From assembly GCF_013248905.1 (NCBI RefSeq), contig NZ_JABRVS010000001.1, forward strand, positions 2,418,001 through 2,482,000: 64,000 nt of DNA, in the 5' to 3' direction. Origin of the DNA: Shewanella sp. VB17 (GTDB lineage: Bacteria > Pseudomonadota > Gammaproteobacteria > Enterobacterales > Shewanellaceae). A model generated the notes under the pieces. That model was not told where the DNA came from and ran no database searches. It saw only the letters and a program-made list of their open reading frames with translations. This document shows, in pieces, positions 1-8,756 of this stretch; position 1 is the stretch's first letter; each line of letters begins with the position of its first letter. Position numbers and translations under genes: made by a program.

Positions 1-1928
1 TTTTCATCACGTCCATGCATGGGGTTTGCACCCGGAGCAAAGGGTGCGCCTGCTGGACGCCCATCTGGTGTTGTGCCTGTTTTCTTACCATACACGACAT
101 TAGATGTAATGGTTAAAATAGACTGAGTTGGTATCGCATTACGGTACATTTTCATATCGCGTATTTTAGCCATAAAACGTTCTACAAGCTCAATAGCTAA
201 ATCATCAACGCGTGCATCGTTGTTACCAAATTTAGGATAGTCACCTTGGATGTCGAAATCGACAGCAATGCCATGTTCATCACGTATGGGTTTTACTTGT
301 GCAAATTTGATGGCAGAAAGTGAATCAGCCGCGATAGATAGACCTGCAATACCACAGGCCATTGTACGACGTACATCACGATCATGGAGTGCCATAAGGG
401 CGGCTTCATAAGAATATTTATCGTGCATGAAGTGAATAGCATTCAATGCGGTCACATATTGTATCGCTAACCAATCCATCATACTGTCTAAGCGAGTCAT
501 GACATCGTCAAAATCTAATACTTCAGAGGTAATTGCTGTAGATTTAGGGCCTATTTGAATTTTAAGCTTTTCATCGACACCGCCATTGATGGCATAAAGC
601 ATCGTTTTTGCTAAATTTGCACGAGCACCGAAAAATTGCATATGTTTGCCGACAACCATAGGACTCACACAGCATGCAATCGCATAGTCATCAGAGCTAA
701 AGTCAGGACGCATTAAATCATCGTTTTCATATTGAATTGAGCTAGTGTCGATAGACACTTTCGCACAGTATTTTTTAAACGTTAATGGTAATTTTTCAGA
801 CCATAATACGGTAATGTTCGGCTCTGGACTAGGCCCCATGTTATACAGTGTGTGTAAAAATCGAAAGCTAGATTTAGTGACTAAAGTACGGCCATCGAGT
901 CCCATTCCCGCAATAGATTCAGTTGCCCAGATAGGATCACCAGAGAATAGCTCATCGTATTCAGGAGTGCGTAAAAAACGAACCATTCGCAGCTTCATGA
1001 CGAAATGATCAACCATTTCCTGGGCTTGTTGTTCTGTTAACACCCCATTTTTAATGTCTCGTTCGATATAGATGTCCAAAAAGCTCGATGTACGCCCAAG
1101 TGACATGGCCGCGCCATTTTGGCTCTTAACTGCTGCGAGATAACCGAAGTAAGTCCACTGAATGGCTTCTTGTGCATTAGTTGCAGGTAGAGAAATGTCA
1201 AAACCATAGCTTGTCGCCATGACCTTCATTTGGCCTAGCGCTCGATGTTGCTCAGCAATTTCTTCACGAAGTTGCATTGTGTAAGATAAATCTTTACCTG
1301 TTTCTAAGTCTGGTTGCAGTGAAGTAAACTGAGCTAATTTATCATCGATTAAATAATCTATTCCGTAAAGGGCGATACGGCGATAATCACCAATGATCCG
1401 ACCACGGCCGTAAGCATCAGGCAAGCCAGTTAAAATACCGGATTTACGGCAACCCATGATTTCAGGTGTGTAAATATCGAAAACACCTTGATTGTGGGTT
1501 TTACGCAGTTCTGAATATAGATATTTAATTTTAGGGCTGAGCTGTCGGTTGTAAGCTTTACACGAGCTTTCAACCATGCGAATTCCGCCATTGGGCAACA
1601 TTGCGCGTTTAAGTGGTGCTTCAGTTTGCAGGCCAACAATGGTCTCAAGACTTTGCTCTATGTAGCCAGCTTGATGTGAAGTAATGGTCGATACTGTTTC
1701 GGTGTCGAAATCTACAGGGGCATGAGTCGTATTTTCTTGCTTTACTCCAACCATGACCTTGTCCCAAAGTTGAGTGGTGGCAAGAGTGGCTGGTGTTAAA
1801 AAAGACTCATCACCGTCATAAGGGGTATAATTAGTTTGAATAAAGTCACGAATATTGACTTCATTTTCCCATTGGCCATAAACAAAGTCTTTCCACGCAT
1901 TAGCAAATGGCTTAGTTTTTTCGATCAT
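1..1928 (-). CDS. pflB: Formate C-acetyltransferase (pyruvate formate-lyase), 3' end outside window
   Basis: Cytoplasmic glycyl-radical enzyme that converts pyruvate and CoA to acetyl-CoA and formate during anaerobic growth. The reading frame is open from an ATG at 1928 to the left edge, about 642 codons, against about 760 in E. coli PflB. The C-terminal glycyl-radical loop therefore lies outside the window. The N-terminus (MIEKTKPFANAWKDFV) and a block near residue 415 containing adjacent cysteines (ACCVSPM) match the PFL family; the Cys-Cys pair is the known thiyl/acyl-carrier pair. Other conserved blocks include LPNGGIRMVE near residue 111 and DAYGRGRIIGDY near residue 171. It is preceded by a long non-coding region. 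No FNR site could be identified with confidence. Identification is by recognised family sequence. Confidence 0.95.
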   Translation of the reverse strand, partial: MIEKTKPFANAWKDFVYGQWENEVNIRDFIQTNYTPYDGDESFLTPATLATTQLWDKVMVGVKQENTTHAPVDFDTETVSTITSHQAGYIEQSLETIVGLQTEAPLKRAMLPNGGIRMVESSCKAYNRQLSPKIKYLYSELRKTHNQGVFDIYTPEIMGCRKSGILTGLPDAYGRGRIIGDYRRIALYGIDYLIDDKLAQFTSLQPDLETGKDLSYTMQLREEIAEQHRALGQMKVMATSYGFDISLPATNAQEAIQWTYFGYLAAVKSQNGAAMSLGRTSSFLDIYIERDIKNGVLTEQQAQEMVDHFVMKLRMVRFLRTPEYDELFSGDPIWATESIAGMGLDGRTLVTKSSFRFLHTLYNMGPSPEPNITVLWSEKLPLTFKKYCAKVSIDTSSIQYENDDLMRPDFSSDDYAIACCVSPMVVGKHMQFFGARANLAKTMLYAINGGVDEKLKIQIGPKSTAITSEVLDFDDVMTRLDSMMDWLAIQYVTALNAIHFMHDKYSYEAALMALHDRDVRRTMACGIAGLSIAADSLSAIKFAQVKPIRDEHGIAVDFDIQGDYPKFGNNDARVDDLAIELVERFMAKIRDMKMYRNAIPTQSILTITSNVVYGKKTGTTPDGRPAGAPFAPGANPMHGRDE

Positions 1929-2358
1929 AGTACAAATACCTTTTAGTTGAGATACGTGTTATTGGTTATTGATGTCAGTAGTAAAACGTAATGACATCGA
2001 TATACCAATAGCTAAGTCTTAAAGCTTCCTCACTGTGTTGCTTAAGTGCAGGGAACTCATTTCCGAGTGGTTTGTGTTCTGAGTGTTTTGTTGCTATAGA
2101 CACTTGATGCGACACAAGACATATCGGAACTGTTAAATTGGTAAGACCAATTACACCCTTAGTCATTTTAGCATAAATAAAGATAAACTGCACCTTTACT
2201 ACCTTTGTGCTTGAACTGTTTATTCTAAAATGGTTGTTTTTATGCGGTTTTATATTATAAACCTATATATTCGGCATTTTAATGCATAAAAACTATCATT
2301 TAACATTTATTATATGACACTAATGTTAACTTTTTTTTCATTTTCTGGCTCTTATTAC

Positions 2359-2401
2359 GCTAAAATAAAATGGTAATACCAATTTACCATTTTATTTTAG
2401 C
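2359..2401. repeat. Perfect 18-bp inverted repeat
   Basis: Left arm GCTAAAATAAAATGGTAA (2359-2376), 7-base loop, and an exactly complementary right arm at 2384-2401. There is no T-tract and the stem is AT-rich, so it is not a typical intrinsic terminator. It could be a protein-binding palindrome, a cruciform or the remnant of a small palindromic repeat. Confidence 0.85.
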
Positions 2402-2702
2402 ATAGCAATACTGATGCAGCATTAAGTATGCTTCTCATTTTATCTATGAGGTGAATTATTTGCGATCTACGTAGCAATTTACAATCACTATGGTGTAAAA
2501 AATGATTGTTCGGCACGTATATTGCGTTACTTGTAGATCATGTTTTTATGTGGATATAAGAGCCATTTCCAGACTATGACACCGTCAGTTGCTGTTTCGG
2601 TGACAGTGACAGAAATTGATGTGATGACAATCCGTTATGATCTTGATTTTTGCTAAAGTAAATGTCGCTATTTAACTCAAACATTGGTCGAGCGGATGTG
2701 TG

Positions 2703-2735
2703 AAAACAGCAAAGTGAATAACAATTTTGCTGTTT
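2703..2735 (-). terminator. Probable terminator of the secreted His/Cys protein gene
   Basis: AAAACAGCAAA (2703-2713) pairs with TTTGCTGTTTT (2725-2735), an 11-bp stem. It lies just past the minus-strand stop at 2751 and ends in a run of Ts on that strand. On the plus strand it is also followed by T-rich sequence. Confidence 0.6.
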
Positions 2736-2750
2736 TTATTTTTGTGTCTA

Positions 2751-4751
2751 TTAATGGTTAATGTATCTGGTTCCTGAAAAACCTTGGTGAAGTCCAGTTG
2801 ATATTATCTCATAGCGATCTGAGCTAAATGTTGGAAAAGGATCGAAAACGGCTCTGGGTAAACCGGGAAGTTGGACGAGATAACCTTTAGGAGCAGAGAT
2901 AAAGCCGACGTCTATACCTGCTCGCTGTAATTCAGATGAGAGTGCGGGTAAATAAAATCCTCCTCCTACATTACACGATTGGAGTTTCAATACTCCGACT
3001 TGCCTTAATCCTTGTGCCTTGAGTTGTTCAACCAAACCACGAGGAGAAATTGACGTTTCTATGTCAATATTACCAATACTGACAGGACCATATGGGTTAC
3101 CATGTGCAACAATGTCTAAGCGGTCATCAAAGGTGAGATCTGCAAGTTGGTTATTGTTCATTTTTGGGAAAATATTCTCCAATCGACGTGATGTAATATA
3201 CCCATCGCTATATAAATGACTCGCAGGGATCTGGTAACGGCTTTTTACATTATTGGCGTAATGAGTGAATAAGGATTCAGGTTTGCCTTTTCCCAATAAT
3301 AGTACATGGCGAAATTCGCCAGAGTTAACCCAGTTATTACCACTTTCGGATAACTGTTTAACGACCCAGGATGCTTCTTCTGCTTGAATAATGGGATACT
3401 GGCCAAAAGAACCGAGTTCTTCAAAAAGCGCATATTTTTCAGTAGAAGGAAATCGGCGAATACGCCTCAATTTTTGATTAACCTGTGCTACGTAGTCGAT
3501 ACCTTCGACGGCATCAGTTCCTAAATAATGAAACAAACGTGGGCCAATTTCTTCTCCAAGTAGATCTTGATCCAGAAGCTCACTATTTTGAAGCGCTTTT
3601 TGTAACGTCATCGGTGTCTCGATGGTCGCTGACTCCGCAGCTGCTAATTCAGCAGCTCTTTGTGTGTATAGCGCATCAGCTACAGTCCCTCCCCGAAACA
3701 TAGAGCGTGCGAATATGAGTTCTTGCGCTAATTCGCCTAAGGCCAATTCACCCACTATTTCGGGTATGGCTAATTCAGGTATGATTAATAAACCGATACT
3801 GATGGCAACAAAAGATACAGATGACCATCGACTGTGGTGTGGTGTTTGTACTTCTTCTCTCGCATAATTTGAAATAGCTTCACCAACGATTGAATATCCG
3901 TATTTATGATTAGGTAAAGGTTGAAGTTGGGTATACCAGTTTGACATTACAGCTTGCTTTGAAAGCGTCATATAAGGCCATTGGTGTATTAGCCGTTCTT
4001 GGGCATAAGCAGCGACTCTTGCATAAGGGTGCGATCTGTAGAGCGCCTGACTGAACTCATCATATGCTGGATGCCAGACGCTAGCTGAAAGTTGAAGCTG
4101 TTTTAACAAAAAGGATTCAATGAGGGTTTGATTATTGGTAAATTCGGCGATCAACCATTGTCTAATTGATGGGTGTTGACGGCTATTAGAAATGTCAGAG
4201 AGTGTTCTGATTAACGCTTGTTCGCCATTCATTTTTAAAGCAATATCAAGCGCGACAGAATACACTGCCAATTTAAGCACATTATATTTATAGTAGCGAT
4301 CAAGATAAGATTCTTCAATATTAGTAGATAGGGGGAGTAGTTCAAGTTCAAAGCGTAAGCTTTGAAAAAAGAGTTGCCTAACACCTTCTATATCAAATAA
4401 TTCATGATGGGGTAATCCCGTTGATATTGATGTTAAAAACAGTACTGAAGCTTCGTTAATAATGGCCATTTCAGTATGTGATTCTGATGGATATGGCCCA
4501 TCGATGTTATGCTTGAGCCAATCAATCAAGAGAGAGTTTGTTTGTAGCTCCCCATGCTTCTTATTACTTACATTTAAAGCATCAACGGCCGACAATGCGG
4601 TATCATTCCCCTCAAAACTAACCCATTCATCCAGATTTTTTTTAGTATTGTAATGGTGTAAGTGACCTGTTTTTTCGTTATTAGCGTATGAGCTAAAGCT
4701 AAAGATAAAAAATAAAAAAAGAATGATAAATGATACTTTTTGTTGTTCCAT
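2751..4751 (-). CDS. Secreted protein with C-terminal clan-CD/C80-like His/Cys dyad; function unknown
   Basis: 666 residues. The N-terminus is a clear signal peptide (basic start, hydrophobic run of phenylalanines, likely cleavage after SSYA near residue 23). Residues about 25-300 are helical-looking with no recognised family. A hydrophobic stretch around residues 310-345 could insert in a membrane. The last 180 residues resemble the caspase-like cysteine protease fold of RTX-toxin processing domains (C80): a beta-strand block (FRHVLLLGKG), a His in DIVAHGNP at residue 550, a region listing segment and substrate-type switches (SPRGLVEQL), and a Cys in LKLQSCNVGG at residue 593. In C80 proteases His and Cys in just these positions form the catalytic dyad. 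No toxin repeats or other effector domains are present. The fold assignment is inference from motif spacing. The gene appears monocistronic. Confidence 0.7.
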   Translation of the reverse strand: MEQQKVSFIILFLFFIFSFSSYANNEKTGHLHHYNTKKNLDEWVSFEGNDTALSAVDALNVSNKKHGELQTNSLLIDWLKHNIDGPYPSESHTEMAIINEASVLFLTSISTGLPHHELFDIEGVRQLFFQSLRFELELLPLSTNIEESYLDRYYKYNVLKLAVYSVALDIALKMNGEQALIRTLSDISNSRQHPSIRQWLIAEFTNNQTLIESFLLKQLQLSASVWHPAYDEFSQALYRSHPYARVAAYAQERLIHQWPYMTLSKQAVMSNWYTQLQPLPNHKYGYSIVGEAISNYAREEVQTPHHSRWSSVSFVAISIGLLIIPELAIPEIVGELALGELAQELIFARSMFRGGTVADALYTQRAAELAAAESATIETPMTLQKALQNSELLDQDLLGEEIGPRLFHYLGTDAVEGIDYVAQVNQKLRRIRRFPSTEKYALFEELGSFGQYPIIQAEEASWVVKQLSESGNNWVNSGEFRHVLLLGKGKPESLFTHYANNVKSRYQIPASHLYSDGYITSRRLENIFPKMNNNQLADLTFDDRLDIVAHGNPYGPVSIGNIDIETSISPRGLVEQLKAQGLRQVGVLKLQSCNVGGGFYLPALSSELQRAGIDVGFISAPKGYLVQLPGLPRAVFDPFPTFSSDRYEIISTGLHQGFSGTRYINH

Positions 4752-5179
4752 GGCATATATTCCTGATGGTAACTTATTTTAATCATGCAAGTGGTATAGA
4801 TTATTGTTGATTATAGATGGTGTTGTTTTTATTAATTTTGTTGTTTTAAAAACATTATTAAACCTAGTTAAAGGCATTTGTATTTCAGGTTACACTTTTT
4901 CATTGTTTAATGTCGAGAGGTATATAAACAATTCCGCATTAGATTTAATTACGTCATGTGGCATTGGGGTTGATGATTTTTTCGCCACAAAAAGTTTTTT
5001 TGTTATCGTAATGGTTGTGACATAAAAATAGACACTTAGTACTATTATCTCATTTAGTTATAGATATTTTTCATGGTATATTGTTAGCGATAATATAAGG
5101 GTATTTTTATCAGTGCTTAATGTAAGAAAACACATTTTTCAATCACTGAAATTTTAATCATTTGCAAGGTGAAGTTACG
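4752..5179. other. Divergent intergenic region
   Basis: About 430 AT-rich bases between the divergent secreted-protein gene and the cytidylyltransferase gene, so it should hold both promoters. A 73-residue TTG-started frame at 4804-5025 is not convincing. No operator or riboswitch was recognised. Confidence 0.5.
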
Positions 5180-6112
5180 ATGTTGAGTGTCGCAGACAAT
5201 GTATTTTATATGATGGTGATGGTCATCATATTATTAGTGGTAGCATCCATTACTTGTTATACTATTCAAGTAAAGTCTCCAGATAAAAATTACACAGAGC
5301 TACATCAACGTATTCGATCTTGGTGGGTGATGATAGGCATCCTATTTGCTGTGTTGCTCAGTGGCAATACCTTATCTATGGTATTTTTTGCTTTTTTAAG
5401 TTTTTTAGCATTAAAAGAATTTCTGTCTATAGTACCTATGCGTCTGACTGATCGTAGAGTCATATTTTGGGCATATTTATCTATTCCATTTCAGTATTAT
5501 TGGGTAGCAATAGGCTGGTATGGCATGTTTATTATTTTCATTCCAGTGTATGTTTTTTTATTTTTACCAATGCGGATGGTACTTATTGGTGATATGAAAG
5601 GTTTTATTCGTTCTGCAGGTATTGTTCATTGGGGAACAATGTTAACAGTTTACAGTATTAGCCATATTGCTTACTTATTAGTATTACCAGAAAAAAACAA
5701 TCAAGCCGGTATTATTGGCCCTGTATTATTTTTATTATTTATGACGGAGTTTAATGATGTTTGCCAGTATGTATGGGGTAAAATACTGGGTAAACACAAA
5801 ATAATTCCTAAAGTCAGCCCAAATAAAACGTGGGAAGGTTTTATTGGTGGTGTCGTCACCATTACTTTCTGTTCAGGCTTCATTGCTCCAATGCTCACAC
5901 CATTGACGTTTAACCAAGGTCTTATGGCTGGAATGCTAATGAGTGTCAGTGGTTTTATTGGTGATGTGGTCATTTCTTCAGTAAAACGTGATTTACACAT
6001 TAAAGATAGTGGACATCTAATCCCTGGTCATGGTGGAATTTTAGACCGATTGGACAGTTTAACTTATACTGCACCCTTATTTTTTCATTATCTCTATTAC
6101 GTAAGCTATTAA
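5180..6112 (+). CDS. Phosphatidate cytidylyltransferase, YnbB/CdsA-like
   Basis: Integral membrane enzyme expected to make CDP-diacylglycerol from phosphatidate and CTP. 310 residues from the ATG at 5180, chosen because AAGGTGAAG (5167-5175) lies just upstream; an in-frame TTG at 5162 lacks this. Multiple membrane segments are visible. The C-terminus carries the complete CdsA signature: S-x-x-KR then KD, HLIPGHGG and DRLD, preceded by SPNKTWEG. It is followed after two bases by an acyltransferase gene and faces a YnbA-like CDP-alcohol transferase. This combination resembles the E. coli ynbAB pair, so it is probably an accessory rather than the housekeeping CdsA, which usually sits beside uppS and dxr. 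Confidence 0.88.
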   Translation: MLSVADNVFYMMVMVIILLVVASITCYTIQVKSPDKNYTELHQRIRSWWVMIGILFAVLLSGNTLSMVFFAFLSFLALKEFLSIVPMRLTDRRVIFWAYLSIPFQYYWVAIGWYGMFIIFIPVYVFLFLPMRMVLIGDMKGFIRSAGIVHWGTMLTVYSISHIAYLLVLPEKNNQAGIIGPVLFLLFMTEFNDVCQYVWGKILGKHKIIPKVSPNKTWEGFIGGVVTITFCSGFIAPMLTPLTFNQGLMAGMLMSVSGFIGDVVISSVKRDLHIKDSGHLIPGHGGILDRLDSLTYTAPLFFHYLYYVSY

Positions 6113-6114
6113 CT

Positions 6115-6777
6115 ATGGATAGATTGTTTAAAATACTTTTTTTTGGATTAATCATTAAGCCTATCGTATTTGTTGTCTTAGGTCTGAATCTTCGTGGTCA
6201 TGATAAATTACCGAAAAAAGGTCCTGCTGTGATTGTTGCTAATCATAATAGTCATTTAGATACCATCGTATTAATGAGTTTATACCCTTTATCAATGATA
6301 CACCGAGTACGGCCTGTTGCTGCCGTTGATTATTTTTTAGGTCAAGGTGGTTTGCTCGCATGGCTAGCATTAAAATGTATTGATATCGTGCCTATGGACA
6401 GGAGTGGGATCACTGAACGTGAAGCCTTATTTTCAGAGTGTCATAAGGCGCTAGATAATGGTGATATTTTAATTTTATTTCCAGAAGGGAGTCGTGGTAA
6501 ACCAGAGCAAATGAGTAAGCTAAAAAATGGGGTCTTTTTTTTGCTCAATGAGCGTAATGATACCAAGGTCACGCCAGTGATGTTACAAGGGCTAGGTCGA
6601 TCTCTGCCAAAGGGAGAAGCACTTTTGGTACCCTTTAATTGTGATGTTATTATCGGTGAAAGTATCACAGTCACCAAACAGGCATCGACATTTATTGAGC
6701 AACTTAATCGTGCTTTTAGTACGTTGTCGAAACAGTGTATTACTCATTTTTATCAAGATGTAGACGAAGGCCAATAA
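6115..6777 (+). CDS. 1-acyl-sn-glycerol-3-phosphate acyltransferase family protein (PlsC-like)
   Basis: 220 residues. Contains acyltransferase motif I NHNSHLD (His44, Asp49; the HX4D catalytic pair) and motif III FPEGSRG (residues 122-128), which binds the glycerophosphate. An N-terminal hydrophobic helix would anchor it to the inner membrane. Known members acylate lysophosphatidate to phosphatidate, which is the substrate of the enzyme encoded immediately upstream. The start is two bases after the upstream stop with no clear ribosome binding site, suggesting translational coupling. The substrate cannot be read from sequence; it may act on an unusual lysolipid. Confidence 0.88.
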   Translation: MDRLFKILFFGLIIKPIVFVVLGLNLRGHDKLPKKGPAVIVANHNSHLDTIVLMSLYPLSMIHRVRPVAAVDYFLGQGGLLAWLALKCIDIVPMDRSGITEREALFSECHKALDNGDILILFPEGSRGKPEQMSKLKNGVFFLLNERNDTKVTPVMLQGLGRSLPKGEALLVPFNCDVIIGESITVTKQASTFIEQLNRAFSTLSKQCITHFYQDVDEGQ

Positions 6778-6795
6778 CAAAGGGAGTTATTGGCC
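6769..6795. terminator. Hairpin overlapping the plsC-like stop codon
   Basis: GGCCAATAAC (6769-6778), loop AAAGGGA, GTTATTGGCC (6786-6795): a perfect 10-bp stem that includes the stop codon. There is no T-tract. It lies between convergent genes and probably stabilises or ends the transcript. Confidence 0.5.
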
Positions 6796-6892
6796 TAACG
6801 TGGATCTATATCCAAGCCACTTTAAAGATGCTCGTTTCAAAGTCCCTGCATTTTGAGGTCATTTGGGTATATTAATAACGCGTCTAGATAGA

Positions 6893-7489
6893 TTATTTCG
6901 TTCCATGATGCATGCGTTTATACAAGGTCACTAAACCTAAGAGTCCCGCCACCGTTAAATAAACAGAAACCCAAGTTTCAGATAACAGTTCACATGCTAA
7001 TAAAATAGCGAATAAGCCCATTGTAAAAGCACGATCACTTTTACCCATTGGCCCATCGTATCGGCGGTCATGGTTAATTGTTTGTGCAACGACTCCCGCC
7101 ATTTCGGTAAATATGCCAACAATAACAAAAGCAACGAGTAAAACAGGTGAAACAATAGAACAGAATGCAAGAGGTAAGTACATGACAGTATCAGAGATGA
7201 CATCGGTCATTTCATTTAGCATTGCTCCTTTTTTTGTTTGCATATTATGCTCACGGGCTAACATCCCATCAATGGCATTTAATCCCATTCTTAACAAAAG
7301 GATGATTGGCAATAAAAGTAATGATATTACAGCCTCTTTGCTGATATAAATAAGCGCACCACAGGATGCGGACAGTAGCACGGCAAACCAAGTCACTTGA
7401 TTTGCGCTGATCCCTTTATCTGCAAGTTTCACCACGATAGGCCTAAGAACGTTTTGAAATTTTGGTTTAAGATCGTAAATTGTTAACAT
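6893..7489 (-). CDS. ynbA: CDP-alcohol phosphatidyltransferase family protein, YnbA-like
   Basis: 199 residues from an ATG at 7489, preferred over an upstream ATG because AAGG lies at the right distance. The protein is mostly hydrophobic with several membrane helices. The CDP-alcohol transferase motif is present as NAIDGMLAR, then eight residues, then GAMLNEMTD. The first and third aspartates of the canonical D-x2-DG-x2-AR-x8-G-x3-D-x3-D motif are asparagines. E. coli YnbA, as I recall it, has the same substitutions and closely similar flanking sequence, so this is a subfamily trait rather than decay. It is convergent with the cytidylyltransferase and acyltransferase genes, forming a likely functional set. 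The acceptor alcohol is unknown. Confidence 0.82.
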   Translation of the reverse strand: MLTIYDLKPKFQNVLRPIVVKLADKGISANQVTWFAVLLSASCGALIYISKEAVISLLLLPIILLLRMGLNAIDGMLAREHNMQTKKGAMLNEMTDVISDTVMYLPLAFCSIVSPVLLVAFVIVGIFTEMAGVVAQTINHDRRYDGPMGKSDRAFTMGLFAILLACELLSETWVSVYLTVAGLLGLVTLYKRMHHGTK

Positions 7490-7741
7490 AAGATACCTTT
7501 TTTGTTCATATCTTATCATGTTCAGATTCGTAACGATATTGTCGTATTCGTTGGACGATATGGACTCGTTGCTTACTAAGTTAAGGCCAATATTGAGCGA
7601 TAGTGACTCGCGGGCATTAAAAATGTAAACTCATCATGTGTATTGATAAGCGCTTAGGCAGGCTATGCGTCATTACCCATAATTAGGTTGCTTGACGTTG
7701 TAAGCAATATTTAATCACTTTTACTCATATTGTGGCATTCT

Positions 7742-8503
7742 ATGATTTTGAATCAACGTCAACAAGCACTACTGACTAGAGTTAAGCGTGATGGTCATGC
7801 GAGTGTTGAAAAATTGGCCGTGTATTTTGATGTGACTCCACAGACTATTCGCCGTGATATTAATCAACTTGCAGATGCCAGTTTGTTACAAAGAGTGCAT
7901 GGTGGAGCCAGCACACTCTCTAGTGTGGAAAATGTGGCTTATAATACTCGACAAGTCATGCTTTCCAATGAAAAGACACGTATCGCAGAGTGTCTTGCGT
8001 TACAGATCCCTAATCAAGCGTCTTTATTTATTAGTTTAGGGACTAGCACTGAGGCTGTTGCTGGCGCCTTACTGCACCATACTGGTTTGCGTATTATTAC
8101 CAATAACCTTAATGTCGCCTCTATGATGTGTGATTACACTGATTGTGAAGTGATTGTCGCTGGTGGGATAATGCGTCCTCGAGATAAAGGCATTATAGGT
8201 GAGGCTACGATTGAGTTTATTAAAAAATTCAGAGTCGATTATGCCATTATAGGCACATCTAGTATTGAAATGGATGGCACATTACGTGATTTTGATTTAA
8301 GAGAGGTTAGAATTACAGAAGCGATTATTGAACAATCTCGTCATGTGTTTCTTGTGGCTGATCATTCAAAATTTAATCGTCCGGCATTAGTTCAATCTGG
8401 CCATCTTTCACAAATTAAAGCCTTGTTTACTGATCAATCAGTGAGTGCTGACATTGCACGTGTACTTAATGAAAGTGGCACTGAACTTTATATCGCACAT
8501 TAA
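7742..8503 (+). CDS. glpR: Glycerol-3-phosphate regulon repressor, DeoR family
   Basis: DNA-binding repressor of glycerol catabolism genes that responds to glycerol 3-phosphate. 253 residues from ATG 7742; an in-frame TTG at 7730 is an alternative and neither has a strong ribosome binding site. The N-terminal DeoR helix-turn-helix (VEKLAVYFDVTPQTIRRD) is followed by the GlpR effector domain with conserved ITNNLNVA, AGGIMRPRD, GIIGEAT and VADHSKFNR blocks, all close to E. coli GlpR. It lies directly upstream of glpK, glpF and glpD on the same strand, with 250 bases before glpK, so glpK likely has its own promoter. Confidence 0.93.
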   Translation: MILNQRQQALLTRVKRDGHASVEKLAVYFDVTPQTIRRDINQLADASLLQRVHGGASTLSSVENVAYNTRQVMLSNEKTRIAECLALQIPNQASLFISLGTSTEAVAGALLHHTGLRIITNNLNVASMMCDYTDCEVIVAGGIMRPRDKGIIGEATIEFIKKFRVDYAIIGTSSIEMDGTLRDFDLREVRITEAIIEQSRHVFLVADHSKFNRPALVQSGHLSQIKALFTDQSVSADIARVLNESGTELYIAH

Positions 8504-8756
8504 TCCTTATCTCTTTCAGCCATAATTAAGGTCCTTATAAACACGCCAATAATGGGTGAAACTGTATTGTTTGTACGGATAGGTTGCCATACTTTTGTAT
8601 TAAACCGAAAAATTATGTTTGCTTAAATACCATTTATTGTTCGCTTTTATTCAGAAAAGTAATGTAATCTCTGGTCTCACACTTATTATCTTTATTACAA
8701 CAACATATAACAAGAGCGTAAGTGCCCATCCTTAATTCGTTTATTGGAGTAACGAA

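Larger units (their letters stand above)
1929..2750. other. Non-coding region between pflB and the secreted His/Cys protein
   Basis: About 820 bases of AT-rich sequence with no convincing gene; a 72-residue reading frame at 1975-2193 has no recognisable family features. It should carry the pflB promoter on the minus strand. It contains a perfect 18-bp inverted repeat at 2359-2401 and a terminator-like hairpin at 2703-2735. Confidence 0.6.

Noticed and set aside
1975..2193. 72-residue minus-strand frame upstream of pflB
   Set aside because: No ribosome binding site and no family features; lies in the expected pflB promoter region.
1929..2750. FNR site for pflB
   Set aside because: No TTGAT-N4-ATCAA sequence with acceptable match; partial matches only.
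4804..5025. 73-residue hydrophobic frame starting at TTG
   Set aside because: AT-rich intergenic DNA, no ribosome binding site, no family signal.
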